From positions 13,278,134 to 13,342,133 of the forward strand of contig CM055618.1 of the NCBI GenBank assembly GCA_029379385.1: 64,000 nt of DNA. The letters are read 5' to 3'. The position numbers and the translations under genes are program-made. Below the pieces are notes generated by a model. It saw nothing but the letters and a program-made list of their open reading frames with translations. It had not been told where the DNA came from and made no database searches. Of this stretch, positions 35,731 through 48,800 are shown in pieces. Source of the DNA: Quillaja saponaria (taxonomy: Eukaryota > Streptophyta > Magnoliopsida > Fabales > Quillajaceae). Position 1 is the stretch's first letter; every line of letters begins with the position of its first letter.

Positions 35731-38700
35731 CTATGCTTTGCCATTAGGTTTTGGTGATTGTTGGGGATAGCGATGGTGATACGGAGAAGGAAGAGAACCA
35801 TTTGGTATAGACAGGCTCCTATGTTGCCCATTCCTCTGAAGCAATGCTGGATTCCGCCCATTTCTAGCATTAGGGCTTGCCCCAACACGATCAGCGTGCA
35901 TAGTCTGGAAAAAATACGATGAGCTTGCCATGTCCTTAAGGTTTGGCAGAGGCTTTAAGGCTTCTACAACTTCACTCATTAGGGGTCTGGCTTTAGGATC
36001 TCGACTAAGGCAGTGGGCAGCTACTTGTGCAGCTTTCTGAGCCCCTTTTATTGAAAAGTGACCTTCTAGCCTGGGGTCTATTAATCGGTAAAACCTTCTT
36101 CTCTCTCCCAGATGTGGCCTAGCCCATTCCACAAGATTATGCTCCCCATTAGGTCGGTTTTTGTCCATAGACCTTCTGCCGGTTAACATCTCGAGTAATA
36201 CCACTCCAAAGCTGTACACATCACTTTTTGAAGTAAGATGTCCTGCGACACAAATATGTAAATCTGATGAGTATCAAGAAGATGGCCAAAAAACAGATAA
36301 GTATGAGAATTGAGGAAGAGACACAATGCTGCCATCTTAGACTACAATTAAGAATACTGAACATGAATAGTAAGAAGGGCATCGCTGGCAAACTTTGTGG
36401 AGGTTAGATCTTTATGGGCTGGACTGTGTGTGTAATGCACTCACACACCAGACCATGTGGTGAAGGTGGCTAGCAACCCTCTAATTGAGAAAAATCACAG
36501 AAACACAAAGAAGCATAAAGTTCTAGAAGCTAAAAACACTAACTATGAGAATGCAGTAACCTTCCATTATTAAACCCATTAACATGGCATAGTCATACAG
36601 GCAAGGAGACACCTAGGATTCCTAAAATGCAAATGAAAGCAGACAGACACACCTTTGTTTAAACTTAATTACTAATGCTTTTAAATGTCATAACCAAAAA
36701 ATCTGACTAAGGAAGGTCATTAGGGAGAATTTAATAGTTTCCAACTCCACATTGATCAAGAACGTTGCACAGATGCATTGAACAGTCCCAATATAGAATT
36801 ACAACACCAGTATTTATCTTCAGATATTTCAAGGACCAATAAACATCAGGGAAACAACTAACAATTTTGAAGAAAAAAAATTCTTACAAAATAAAATAAG
36901 TGGAGCCACTATTTTATAATCAAAGAGAACTTACGCAGACTGCAGACATGCAATATGTTAAATAAGTAGAAATAATGATACCATAGTAATAAAAAATTAC
37001 TAAATAAATAAAATTTTGAGAACACTTGAAAATACTTACCCGTCATGACATATTCTGGTGCAGCATAACCATAAGTTCCCATCACTCGAGTAGAGACATG
37101 AGTTTTATCTCCCTCGGGACCATCTTTGGCAAGTCCAAAATCCGAAAGCTTGGCATTATACTCCTGAATAGTCATGTTATTAGAAAGATTTAAAGACCTA
37201 GGAAGGAAGTAGATATTGTGGGTGGTATGGCACATACTGCGTCTAATAGGATGTTGGAAGTTTTGAAATCCCTATAAATCACTGGTCTTTCTGCTTCCTG
37301 GTGAAGAAAAGCAAGACCCTTAGCAGCTCCTAGTGCGATTTTCATCCTAATAGACCATGGAAGGGGCAAGGATCCTGCACATCATACAACTGTTAACATC
37401 ATACAATTATACAATTGAAGCACAACTTTGATGACATCTAAAAAGTTCCCAAACTAGTCCATACCGTCACCACATTAGACAAAGCTGTGGAGTCCCAAAA
37501 AGAACAAGTGAGACATCAAGAAACATGGTTATTTGTAAATCACATGACTAAAGGAGCACACTTCATGTTTCATTGTTCTAAAAGCTCCAATTTCAGAAAA
37601 TATAAATTGGACACAGAATTGAAGAACATTATTTTATTTTTGCTAACATCATGCATTCTTCCTTCTTCTTTTTTCCTTTTTCTGAAGGTTTTTACATGGC
37701 CTTTGGTGCAATAGAAATACAAGGGAATGTAACCCTCTCCCCTTACTCCTCCATCCCTAGTGATGGTGGAAATTGATCTCAAGCCCTTGGGATGGTATCA
37801 AGGGACTTTAACAGCAGAACCAATTGCATCTTCAAAAGTGTTATTTTTCAGAAACAATTTCTGAAAGTAGTTTGAATCAGAAATAAAACATGTCCTTTCT
37901 TTCCTTATCCTTCTTTGTTTTCTTTTGAGACAGTTATGCTCTCACAAGAAGCACAAAGCAATTATTTTACCTCCAATGTGATATTACGAAAACTGTAAGG
38001 TGCATTTTTAGCAAACAGTTATTGTAACAAAACGAGGTGTCGGGAACTAATTTGTTAATAGTAACATACTCCTAAATAGGTGGTTCTCCAAGCTTCCTCT
38101 GGGCATGAACTCATACACTAGCAACCTTTGATCATCTTCAATGCAGTAACCAATAAGCTTAACCAGGTTTTGATGAACTAGATCACCAAGAAAATTTACC
38201 TCAGCCTGTCACATGACCAATCAATAAATCAAAATAGAAAAAAAAAAAAAATTAGCTTGTTGCAAATGAGAAGAAATTTCTCAAAAACAAATTAAAATTG
38301 AGTCAGAAATCATAAAGCGGGAAAAAAGATTAGTTCAGTTCCAAACCAGCCATTCTTTATGACCCTGAAGCCCATCATGGTTGAGAGTTTTTACAGCAAC
38401 AGTAAGTCCTGTGCCAGGTTTCACTGGAGCAGTTCCATTCTCTTCAATCCATCCCTTAAAGACACAACCAAAACCACCTTCACCAAGAAGACTCTCCGGT
38501 CTAAAATTTCTTGTCGCCAACTTAAGGTCATTGAACGCGAATTTTCGCAGCCTGGAAGCAACTTTAAGTTCCTCTTCTAGTTTCGAAGTGGATGAATTAC
38601 TTTCTGCATTACTAGTTGTTGTAGAAGATACTACTTGAGCAGCCGGTTGGTCTCTACTTGTATCATTTGTTGATTTACTTTCAGCTATCCAGAACATAAT

Positions 38701-39789
38701 GAAAAAGACCAAGATGTTAAGCCATGAAGAAATCAGGATGAGGGAAACTCGAAGATTTAATAGCACCAGTAAATTCAATGAATCAGGGAAAAGGTTGGTA
38801 CAAATTAATGTTTGCAAAAACATTCACATTGATTAGATGTATGGAATGTACACAGTGGTATAATACACATAATAACAGAAACCAATTAAAAAAGTAATAT
38901 GCAAATAAAACCCTACTAAATCTAGGACAATGAAGACGGATATTTGTCCCCTTTTAGACAGTCACCCAACTTACTCTGGAAATAATTACTTTGTTCAAAG
39001 AACATTACATTACCAAAATATTCATCTATTCATCATTTCATCCATCCTAAGTGTATTTAAGGAAACTTAATGCCAGAGACAACACGAGGATAAAAGTGGT
39101 TGTTAAGTGAGCTAACACTTACAAGTTACAACCGAGTGATAAATGCAAATTAGTGTAATTAAGGATGGAGCCCTACGTTTGGGATTTATTTTAGGTAGCT
39201 ATAACTTGCAATAAATTTGAGAAGCTCAATTTTTCATATTGATGCATGAACTAGTGAACTTCATTGTCTTGGTATAGCCCTTCAGTGGCTGCCCCCTAGA
39301 AGACTCCTCATCCCACTTCCTGCACCCTATTTACTATCTGATAATTGTTCACACAGTTTCAGGGGTAATTTTCACATGGATCACCATTATAAAGTCAGTA
39401 AATATGCACTTTGTATTCAAGGATGAATACAGACTACAGAACCAATACCAAAAAGGAAAAAACATACTAAAAGAGAAACACATACCGTCCTGAGAACAGG
39501 GAAAAAAAGCATCAAAACACAAGTGAAATAAAATGTGCAAAAGAGTCTCAGCACATTAAAAAATACAATTTTCCAAGGAAATAGAGTTACCATAGTGAGT
39601 GCTGGTGCCACTAATTGAGCTATCGACCTTGGATCTTGAAGAAATACAGCTCCCAATGAACCTCAGCCTAACCCAACACCCAGTCTCGTCCCCTTCAACA
39701 ACATCATCATCTTTCTTCTTCTTCTTCCTCCCCTTTGATTTGCACACATCCCAAGACTCCACTTTACCATTCTCAGCACCTAATCCCAT
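35731..39789 (-). CDS. Receptor-like cytoplasmic kinase, PBL34/35/36 type (RLCK VII)
   Basis: Ser/Thr kinase of the RLCK VII subfamily, which relays signals from plasma-membrane pattern receptors. The closest Arabidopsis relatives are PBL34, PBL35 and PBL36. Six exons: 39591-39789, 38347-38684, 38070-38205, 37238-37374, 37040-37163, 35731-36242. They total 1446 bases (481 residues), in frame. A basic Lys-rich N-terminus ([10 protein letters not shown]) precedes a Ser/Thr-rich linker. The kinase domain has [18 protein letters not shown] (ATP lysine), [13 protein letters not shown] (catalytic loop), DFGLAKD and [15 protein letters not shown] (activation loop). The C-terminus is a disordered Pro/Ser/Asn tail. 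Gly-2 is present, but residue 6 is Glu, so N-myristoylation is not obvious. Full length and probably functional. Confidence 0.93.
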
Positions 39790-42700
39790 ATTTCACAAAC
39801 CCTAAAGAATCAAACCCAACTATCATAAAAAAAACCCCAAATTTAAAACACTTCCCCAATGCCCTTCCTTCCACCACCACAACTAGTAAATCACCCTTTA
39901 TACATCCCAAATGAAAATTTTACGAAATAAAATCTAAAAGTTAAGAACCTTCTCCTCAAAACCCCTTAAAAGCAGTTGAAATAAAAGACCCAGATGGTTA
40001 AACTAAAATAGAAAAGGCAGCGGATCACATGAAGTAGATCAAATTCGAGAAACCCCTCTCATACCCAAGTTGATCAGTTCTTTGAAACTGTTAGATAGTA
40101 ATACCAGCATCACCGGAAAGGACTAAGCACCTGAGTTGAACTCAGACACCTCTGCTCAAAGATACAGAAATCTCAGAGATGGGCTCCTACAAGCTGACAG
40201 TACAAAATATGCTGGAAATAAAAAATGGAAAATATCAGATATATACTCCCAATTATCGATTCTCTCTCATTCTCCTTCTTTTCTTTAAATTTTTTTCTTT
40301 TTTCCTCGAATCGAAGACTACAAAGAGGCAATGTGACTGCCCGTAGAAAAAATGGGCAGTAGTTTGAGGTGCCCGTCCTGCCCGTTTTGAGGACTTAACA
40401 CAAAGAAAAGGTGGTCAGTGTTGGGGCGGGAACTTTGGGCAAGGTGAGAAGTGGAAAAATGGGGCAGAAAGGGCAGGAGAGAGCAAAGAGGTGGGACCCG
40501 CTTTAGATGGTGATGTGTCTAGCTTGGGTAGGCGAAATAACGCGCGCGTCAGATTGATTTCAGCAGTGGCATATTCGTTCATCTTCTTTTTACTTCCCAA
40601 GTTTTGACGTAATTACTCTAGGCTCCACAAATAATTTAAATTTATAACTTCCTCCCCAAAGTTTTGGTGGTATTTCTAATACATATAATGATTTTATTAA
40701 AATCTTCATTAACCTTGCATTAATGTTATTGATACTATTTTTACTTTATTTAATACACTAATATTATTATATAAATAGTCTGAAATGCTATGATGGTTAT
40801 AAAAAAAATGTTAATTTGTAGGCCATTATACTTTCTCTATTGAGATTTGTGATAATAATACTAAAGTATCATAGTAACATTTTTCTTAGTATTTGTTCTT
40901 AGGAAAATGCTAGCATTATTAAAAATTTGAATGATCTAATTACATATAACTGTTTTTTAATAACTGTTAAAATAAAGTTATGACATTGATTGTTTAGTAA
41001 ATATAGGCTCGTCATTCAGTGTACTAGCTAAGTTTGGTGCGAAATGCTCTAATGACGTGGATATTTTTTATGAATAACACTTATAAAATTATAATACTTG
41101 TTAAGTATTAATTCTAAAATTAAGATTAAAAATTAAAATAAATAAATATTTTTACAAGACAAATGTACTAATGTATTACTCCAAGCGAAACTTAAATTTA
41201 CAAATGAGTTAATTAGCCAACTTTTCTTATTTGAGAATGGAAATTCATTCTCCATGTTATGTTTGAAAACTATTCCTAGCATTCAAGCCTCTAAGCTATT
41301 GTTAGAATTATATTGGAAAAACAATGTTAATCATCATTGAAACATCTAACTAATTAAGAACACACCATACATTGAAGGCCACTAAATTGTTCCAACCCTA
41401 AGTCAAGTAAAGGAGATAATTTTGTTAAGATAAGCAAAAGAAAAGAAATAATGTTTCATTAACAATATAAGAATGACTCATTTAGTACATTATATGAGGG
41501 TGACATTATAATATAAAACTATATGTTAGCATTTACATGGTATCTAATAATAACATAAAGGAATAGACTTATCCTTTTGATCCATTTGTTGGATAATAAT
41601 GAATTATATAGTAAGAAATAACACGCAAATGTATAACTAAATTATTTGTAAGGGGATAATTTTGTAAGCCAAAAAGTCAAAAATGAAAACAAAATGCAAT
41701 ATTCTTCTTATATCCCTACTCTCTAAGGATAATTACCAAACAAAGACTAAAAGCCTGTCAATATTCTTCCACTTCATTGCAATGCTTGTCAATCTTTTTC
41801 GTCTTCTACTTCCACCAATCAAACATGCCTTAGATACGTTAAGTTGTTTGGTGCAAACGGTGGTAATTGGCAAGCAGATAGTTATTAGAAAAAAGAATAG
41901 GCATATGGCAACTAAGCTATATATTTGATTCCAGATTATTTGCTTGCTACTTCAAGGAATCAAGATTGACTTTGAGGTTCAGCATGCAACATGAAGATTT
42001 TACTTCCATTCTTGTAATTAATCATACTTCAAGTTTAGACTTGGTCTTTCACTTGGTAGGCCCGTAACTGTATTTCCATTATTTATTTCAACTACACTAA
42101 CTTACTGATCATTACTTCAATTATTGATGCTATATAATCTCTTTCATTTAAGGTTGATCAAGACACAAAACATAGTTTATGGGCCATGAAATTAACACCT
42201 CTTTTGGGTAGTTCTAGCCATCCAGGCAACCCAACACGTTATCAAGAAGGTTTTGTTGGAACATTAGTGAGTAAACACCTCAATATATACCAAAAATCAT
42301 AAAATCAGGAGCCGAAGGACAGGGGACTTCAATTTAGTTTAAACATTACTATACTTCATACTCTTTGAAGGCAATGAACCAGAGATGTCACCATAATCCA
42401 ATTTGCATATTATACTCATGGTAAGTTACAAAACGAAGAGGAAACTGCAAAATCACTATTTATCAATTTGCATTATCCATTGTTGTATGTCAACAGTGAA
42501 CATTTTCGAATTCATTCAGAAGTGTTAAATACATCATTCGCATAAGTGGTGTCATCTATAATGATTACAATCTTTCCCCTTAAAGGGGATAGGTGACAAT
42601 CGTCTATCTCATACTCGAAGAGATTTATAATACACGATCTGCGGCTTCTATCTCTAAACAAATTGTCATGCCAACTCCAACCACTATACTGAAATTGTCA

Positions 42701-42874
42701 TGTCAACTCCAACCACAGCACTGCAGCGAGTTAAATATGTACTTTGCTGCCACTCGTTTAACCAGAAGCTACAAAAAACCAATCTGAATATCCAGGTAAA
42801 CATATATTCGTACTTCTTCCAGTGTTCCAGATCAAAAAAAATGTGGTAATGAATCCAGCAGCAATATATCTATC
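39790..42874. other. Intergenic region between the kinase and TRIPP-like genes
   Basis: 39790 to about 40600 holds the kinase 5' UTR and promoter, relatively GC-rich for the window. 40600-42500 is AT-rich with no gene or clear element. 42500-42874 is probably the 3' UTR of the TRIPP-like gene and holds a small direct repeat. Confidence 0.6.
42660..42716. repeat. 25-bp direct repeat
   Basis: AAATTGTCATG, then C or T, then CAACTCCAACCAC, at 42660-42684 and again at 42692-42716, with one mismatch and 7 bases between. It is downstream of the TRIPP-like stop codon. Confidence 0.8.
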
Positions 42875-45800
42875 CTAAACAATTCCAGTGGAAATGCTGG
42901 ATGTTGCATTTATCTTCAGTGAGCACTTGGGGATATAGGTAAGACCTGTTATGCCAGAGTGTATCCCTCAATAAGAACTTGAGCCTTGACAATAGCAATT
43001 AGCCTAATGTTTCTAGTGTACTATAACTTCCACAATATACTACGTAAGCAAACCTCTATAGTGATCATTATACAACAACAAATGACAACTTGCAGTAATG
43101 AAAAACACCAAAATAAGGACTTTGGGTAATAAGAAACAATGACTTAATTCTCAATATAGAAAGACCATAGTACAAGTTGCGATGAATGAGACTTCAGTGT
43201 CAAGACTCTAGAATAGTTCTTCAACCATGACAGTTATATAAAAAATAGAAAACATCTGTCATCATCAATGTGTTCTACATACAAGATGCATGATCAAACA
43301 ATTCTTCCACATAGCTCAAGCATGACACTAAAGAAGGAAATATGTGACAAATAAACAGATGGTTACCTTTCTCCCTGACATCAATTTGTAAAGTATCAAG
43401 TGTAATTATGCCATCGGTCAATGGAAGTAGCTCAAGCTTGATGGTAGAAGTAGATTGAGATGGAATACATCTGACATTGCCATAGTACATAGTAATCAGC
43501 AGTATAAACAAGTATTAATGGACAAACAAAAGAGAGAAATGAATTACCCCAATGGAACTTTACTCTGCAGCCATAAATGTGTACAGGCCTAGACCAGAAC
43601 TCGGAATGAAATCAGATGCAGGAGAGGCCTGCTCATTCGTAGACATTGACTGAGCTCCACCATCACCATTTTGTTTCTGACTTTCTGATACAAGAGAAGC
43701 CGAGATCGGCCTCTGGATTGCACTACCACGTTTTTCACCTGTTACTCTTCCTGCAATCTCTGAGAAACCAACAAATGGACTCATTGGTGTAGTGGGTGGA
43801 GAACTCAGAAACACTATCGAAGGAGGAGAATTGAACGAGGCAGGAGCAAGAACTGTCAAAGTCAAGTCCTCAGATGTCAAATTTGAAGCCTGAAGAGTCA
43901 ATACCTGAAAGTTGAACACAACTACATGAATTATGATTGTTAATAGGCAAAAGCAAGAGAAAATATAAAAGTGCATGGGAGCTTGCAGGAAAAACACACA
44001 ATAGGTACTCAATATAAGAAACCTGCACAGGTAGTTGGGAATTTCTTTCACTAGGTCCAGGAGATTGTCCTGACATCTCAGATGCAACAGAGATCATGAT
44101 ATCCCGTGAGATTCGTGGTTGCCAACTGGTCGGCTGCTTGAAAAACAATCTTGACTCTACGTTCAGCAACAAACCATGAGACGTCAACTTCATGAAAAAA
44201 AACTAAGGACATTTACACCTCAAATTTTGTAATATAACACAACAGAATAAAGCAACTACAGACCAGTATAGTTGCACCGACATGATACCATAATTGCATA
44301 CTGATCAGTAATTGAAGTAGTCTTCTTCCCTTCAACACTTCTGGGGGGAAGACCCAAACTTGATGCTGCATTTCTGACCTGTGATTTTGACGATTGAAAA
44401 CTTTTTTCATTGTTAACCTTGAGATTCTTCCATGTTGAAGTTTGAGGTTTAAGGATGAAAGAATGTTCTTCGCCTCTCCTTTAATGAGAAAATGCTGATT
44501 AGTTAAGGAAAATTATAATTTTCTAATATGGGATACAAAAAAAATAAATTTAATTTGATTGCAAAAGAAAGATATAGAAATAGTTCCCACTTATACAACC
44601 ACCTTTGAAGCTGTAAACTATCTTCCTACTACTTCAGTGGACACATTCATTTATGTACACTTCTCCAATAACAAGGAAAGCTATCGATTTGATACCACAT
44701 CAGTAATAATATACGTATTTGAAATTTATTCAGATTCAAAATGCCATATCACAATTATATTTTTCCACACATGAAAGCCTTTACTACTTTAATCATGATT
44801 ATCACTTAAATCCATCAGAGCATGTTTCAGACCCTGCCCTAAGTTAAATCTTAGTTGACGTTAATTATTTGGGTTTTAATTATATACTCAAGCTTCCCAC
44901 GCAACCCATTAAAATAATAGGTCTCAATAGAAGTTGTGCTCGGTTTTCTTAGTAAACAATCTGAGACAAGCTGGTACTTTCAAACCAATGACTTGATCCA
45001 ATTTGTTCAGTCCAAAATCTCTCTTGCACTACAACTATATTAGCAGACAAAGGCAGTCATGGAAAAATCAGTCTATCACGTGCCCTATAATTCTTAAAGT
45101 CTGGTCATAGTATCAGAATCAGAACTTAAAGACATATTTTGTTTTAGTTGGATTCCAGAAGTCATAACTCCTTCTCTAGCTTCCAATTCCAATACCAGCC
45201 CTATAGAATTTTTAAAGGACTGGTTAGTTTATTTAGTATTCTTCGGTTTTCAAGTCTTCTAGTTGATTATTCTGTCTCCTCTTCCTCTTGATTCGTTACC
45301 AAATTTCTAAGCTTGCTTCCATTTCGAAACCCAGAATTACATCCTTCCTCTTACACTCTGAGCATAAACCATCTGGAAGTTTTAACTCTCAGGTCTCATA
45401 TAGCCCATTCAAACCAGTCTCAGATCCAGGTCTTTGGTGCTCCCCTGGATGTTTCTGTGACATTTAACTTGATCCCCAAAACATTTAAACAATTAAATCT
45501 CAAAATTTTCAAACCATATTAATCTACATCCAGGAAACACATTCTTCTGCAATCCCTTGCCTCACATCAATCTATCAAACCTCAGATGTTTCCATATTGA
45601 CAACTGCAGAAAGGTTTCAAATATTTCTTACAATTTCTGTTTGAGTCAAACTAATTGACCAGTTTAGCTGCAAAAGACGCCAATTGGAACAAACAAAGCT
45701 TTTCCACGCACTTCCAGTAACATCTGAATATTATGATGTTTCTAAAAAACACTATCTTCTGAGAAAGCCTGCTATTTCTGATCTGCTAACACTTTTTTCA

Positions 45801-48800
45801 ATTTTTTGTGCTTCAAAACAAGCATCACCAACAGAACAGACAGAGGAAAGATGCATCACTTCCAAGAATGCAATCAAAATCAAGGTACCTAGAGTGAACA
45901 ACAACCTGAGGGCCAAATCTGGCAAACAGTGGTCATCTCCAGCTTCAATACACTGCAATCGGCAATGACGAGGGTTGCCCACTTTTTGAAGCCTCCGCAA
46001 AAACAATTGTTATGGCATCTATATATATCACAATGTCGGGAGTATGTGATGGAGCAACATTCTGCAGAAGAACTGAATGAACATTAAGGGCAGAACTTAA
46101 AAGCATGGCATCATCTCAGATTGATTAAACATAACACAAAAGTAAAATTAAAAAAGATCATATTCACCAAATAAACTGATGCAATCAAAATCATAATTCT
46201 GACCTTTATCTGAACACAAACAAGGTCATCTGCATTGCAGTCAGCAGGAAAAGAATGGATTTCTACAGGTTGTATAATTTCAAGTTTCCGTCTCCACCTC
46301 CTTCCTGGTATATAGATGCCTTCTAATCCACAACGAACAGAAAACCTTTGGCGTTCCAATGAAACACCTCGAAAAGATAAAAGGCCTTCAATGCCAGTTT
46401 TTTTCCTTAAGAACTTCTGGGATGAAATTTGATCCCAGTCCTCAAGGTCAAAGCTTGGCTTGGAACTAGCTGCTTTAATAGGTGCAGGCGGTGGGGTTGT
46501 ATTTGGAGGTAGAGATGACATGGAGTAACTTCTAAAATGGCCAAAAGAAAACAATTGAGAGCCAGACGAAGCAGATATATGAGGTCTTTGAGAGGTGCTA
46601 CCTATTCCTGAATTGGAGCTTATGCCTTGAGGAGATAAAGGACGAGCAGGAGGAGGAAGAGTATTATCCAGTGGAAGCAACCACTTTAAGAGTTCTCCAC
46701 ATGGATCCTGATCGGAATAAACTGAATTGTCCTGGTTCTCAGGAGAAACACTTTTCTCCTGATATCTTTCAAATTGAAGAATTTCTATGTAAGGGTCTCT
46801 CATAAAATCAACACTAACGTTCACCTGTAAAAGAACCTGCATCCTTACAAACAAGAAAATGGGATAAGAATCAGTAATCTGAGTTAAAAAATAAAAAAAT
46901 AAAAAAAAAAACGACAAATTTGAATATTGAGGACAGAAAGTTTTTAGACCAAGATATAGGATAATCACAAAGCACTATAAAAATAAAGCAGGAGCGTTTT
47001 CAACTGTCATAAAGAGTTGAGATATTGAAAGCTAAAGCCACTTAAGAGAATATAAGGGATAGTAGACAGCAAGTGAATGACCAGTTTGTTGCAGAAAATT
47101 CGCCACTATCAACTTCAGAAAGAGTCATTAATGTTTCAATTACATAACTCTACAAAGTAGTAAGTCCCCAATAGCAGGTACAAATATGACTTTTCATATA
47201 CTCCAGAGTAATATAAGATTGGACAATGTTGATGAGTGTTGTAACAAGCTGAAACTAATAATAACCGAAGCTGAACATAATTCAAAACAGAAACATCCAC
47301 ATGAACTGGAATGTGGTTCATAATTAACAAATAAAATTCCATCACATAGTTTTAGAAAAATGTAAAACCTTCAATATGTTATACTTCAGATCTTAGTTCT
47401 ATAAAAGTTATTTTTTATTTCATTAGCACTGAGGATGCACTGTCTGAACAAAATAGTTACTATCATCTATTGCATGAGAAATGCGACTTTGTCAAGTTAT
47501 CAGAAATATGGAGATAGCAGAAGACAAGCATGTCGCTTGTTATGTAGATAGAAAAAGTATAAGAATTAAGTGTTTTTCTTTTTAAATAATGTCCAGAAAA
47601 AAGAAGGGTACATAGACGGTATTAGATTAGAGTTAAAACTTAATAGTGAGATCAGGCTATGTTGGTTATACCTGTCTGACATGAAAAAAAAATGGGCGAG
47701 CTGGATAATTTACAAATAGACATGGAGTTTCACTTAAGCACTTGAAAAAATTCTTGCAGCCTTAACATTGCATAAGTTCTATATCTACCCACTGGTTTTT
47801 ATGGTTACAGAATATAGCCATAGACCACTGTCTCAGTGACGGGGGCAGAGATCTCAGAATATACTTTAAAACTACAATGTTCTTCTATGCAACAACGGAA
47901 ACTGCCTAACAGAAAAAGAAAAAAGGAAAAGAAGAACTCTAAGGAACTTTCACAACATTTAGAAGTAAAGAGCATCTAAAAACTCCAAAAAGTGGGCTTG
48001 TCAAAGAAGAGAATAAATGATGTTGTGTAAATCATGGTGGCTTAATGTATTAATTTGTATAAATAAAGAAAAGACCAAATCAAAGGTGCATAAAAGCTAC
48101 AAACTCAAATGGCCTAGATAGAAGAAAAAAGATGTTAGTTGGTATCATAACTGATTAATGACATCTTCACTTAATAGCTTATTGTTAGTTCATACAAAGA
48201 CCTATCTTTTGACAATAAGTTACAAAGTGAAACACTTCAAATTAAGAAAATTACAGTACAAGTCCTTTAGCAGCACGATAACCTACTTCCTTATCAATAA
48301 TTCATTCTGTAAAAGCTATACCAGCTTATCAAGTAACAAAACCTCACCATAGACTACTTGAAAACACATATGACTAGAAATGCCAAGTATTTTGTCATTT
48401 CTAGTCCTTTTATTGATAAGGAACCTTATTGGCATTCCCCCCCCCCCCCCCCCCCCCCCGCCCCCCGGAATGTGGGATGAAGAGGAAAATGAGACACGTA
48501 CCACTATGTCTCCATTAGGAAGAGCACAGCATTTGACAGAACTTCTCGCCACTCCACTAGAAACATTTGCATCGAAATTTCCCCTATCAATAACTGCACT
48601 TATATGACATATGTCTTTTGAACACCTTTGAGATCCAATTGCTGGGGACTTTTTACCATCTGTTTCAGAAGAATCTGAAAACTTCTGCAAAGAATTTCTT
48701 TTTGACCAAAGTGGCTCACCTGACTCAGCAAATCTAACAAAGAAATGAGAGTTCTCAAACTTTTGCAATAAAATTTCAGTCTGTCTTTTGTGATCCTCCA

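Noticed and set aside
41683..42787. Two open frames of 64 and 81 residues in the spacer before the TRIPP-like gene
   Set aside because: Low-complexity, no splice or promoter context, and no recognisable motif. One simply spans the 25-bp direct repeat.
43275..43511. Open frame MFILLITMYYGN... on the minus strand as a separate small gene
   Set aside because: It is exon 9 of the TRIPP-like gene plus flanking intron read through. Only IPSQSTSTIKLELLPLTDG is real protein.
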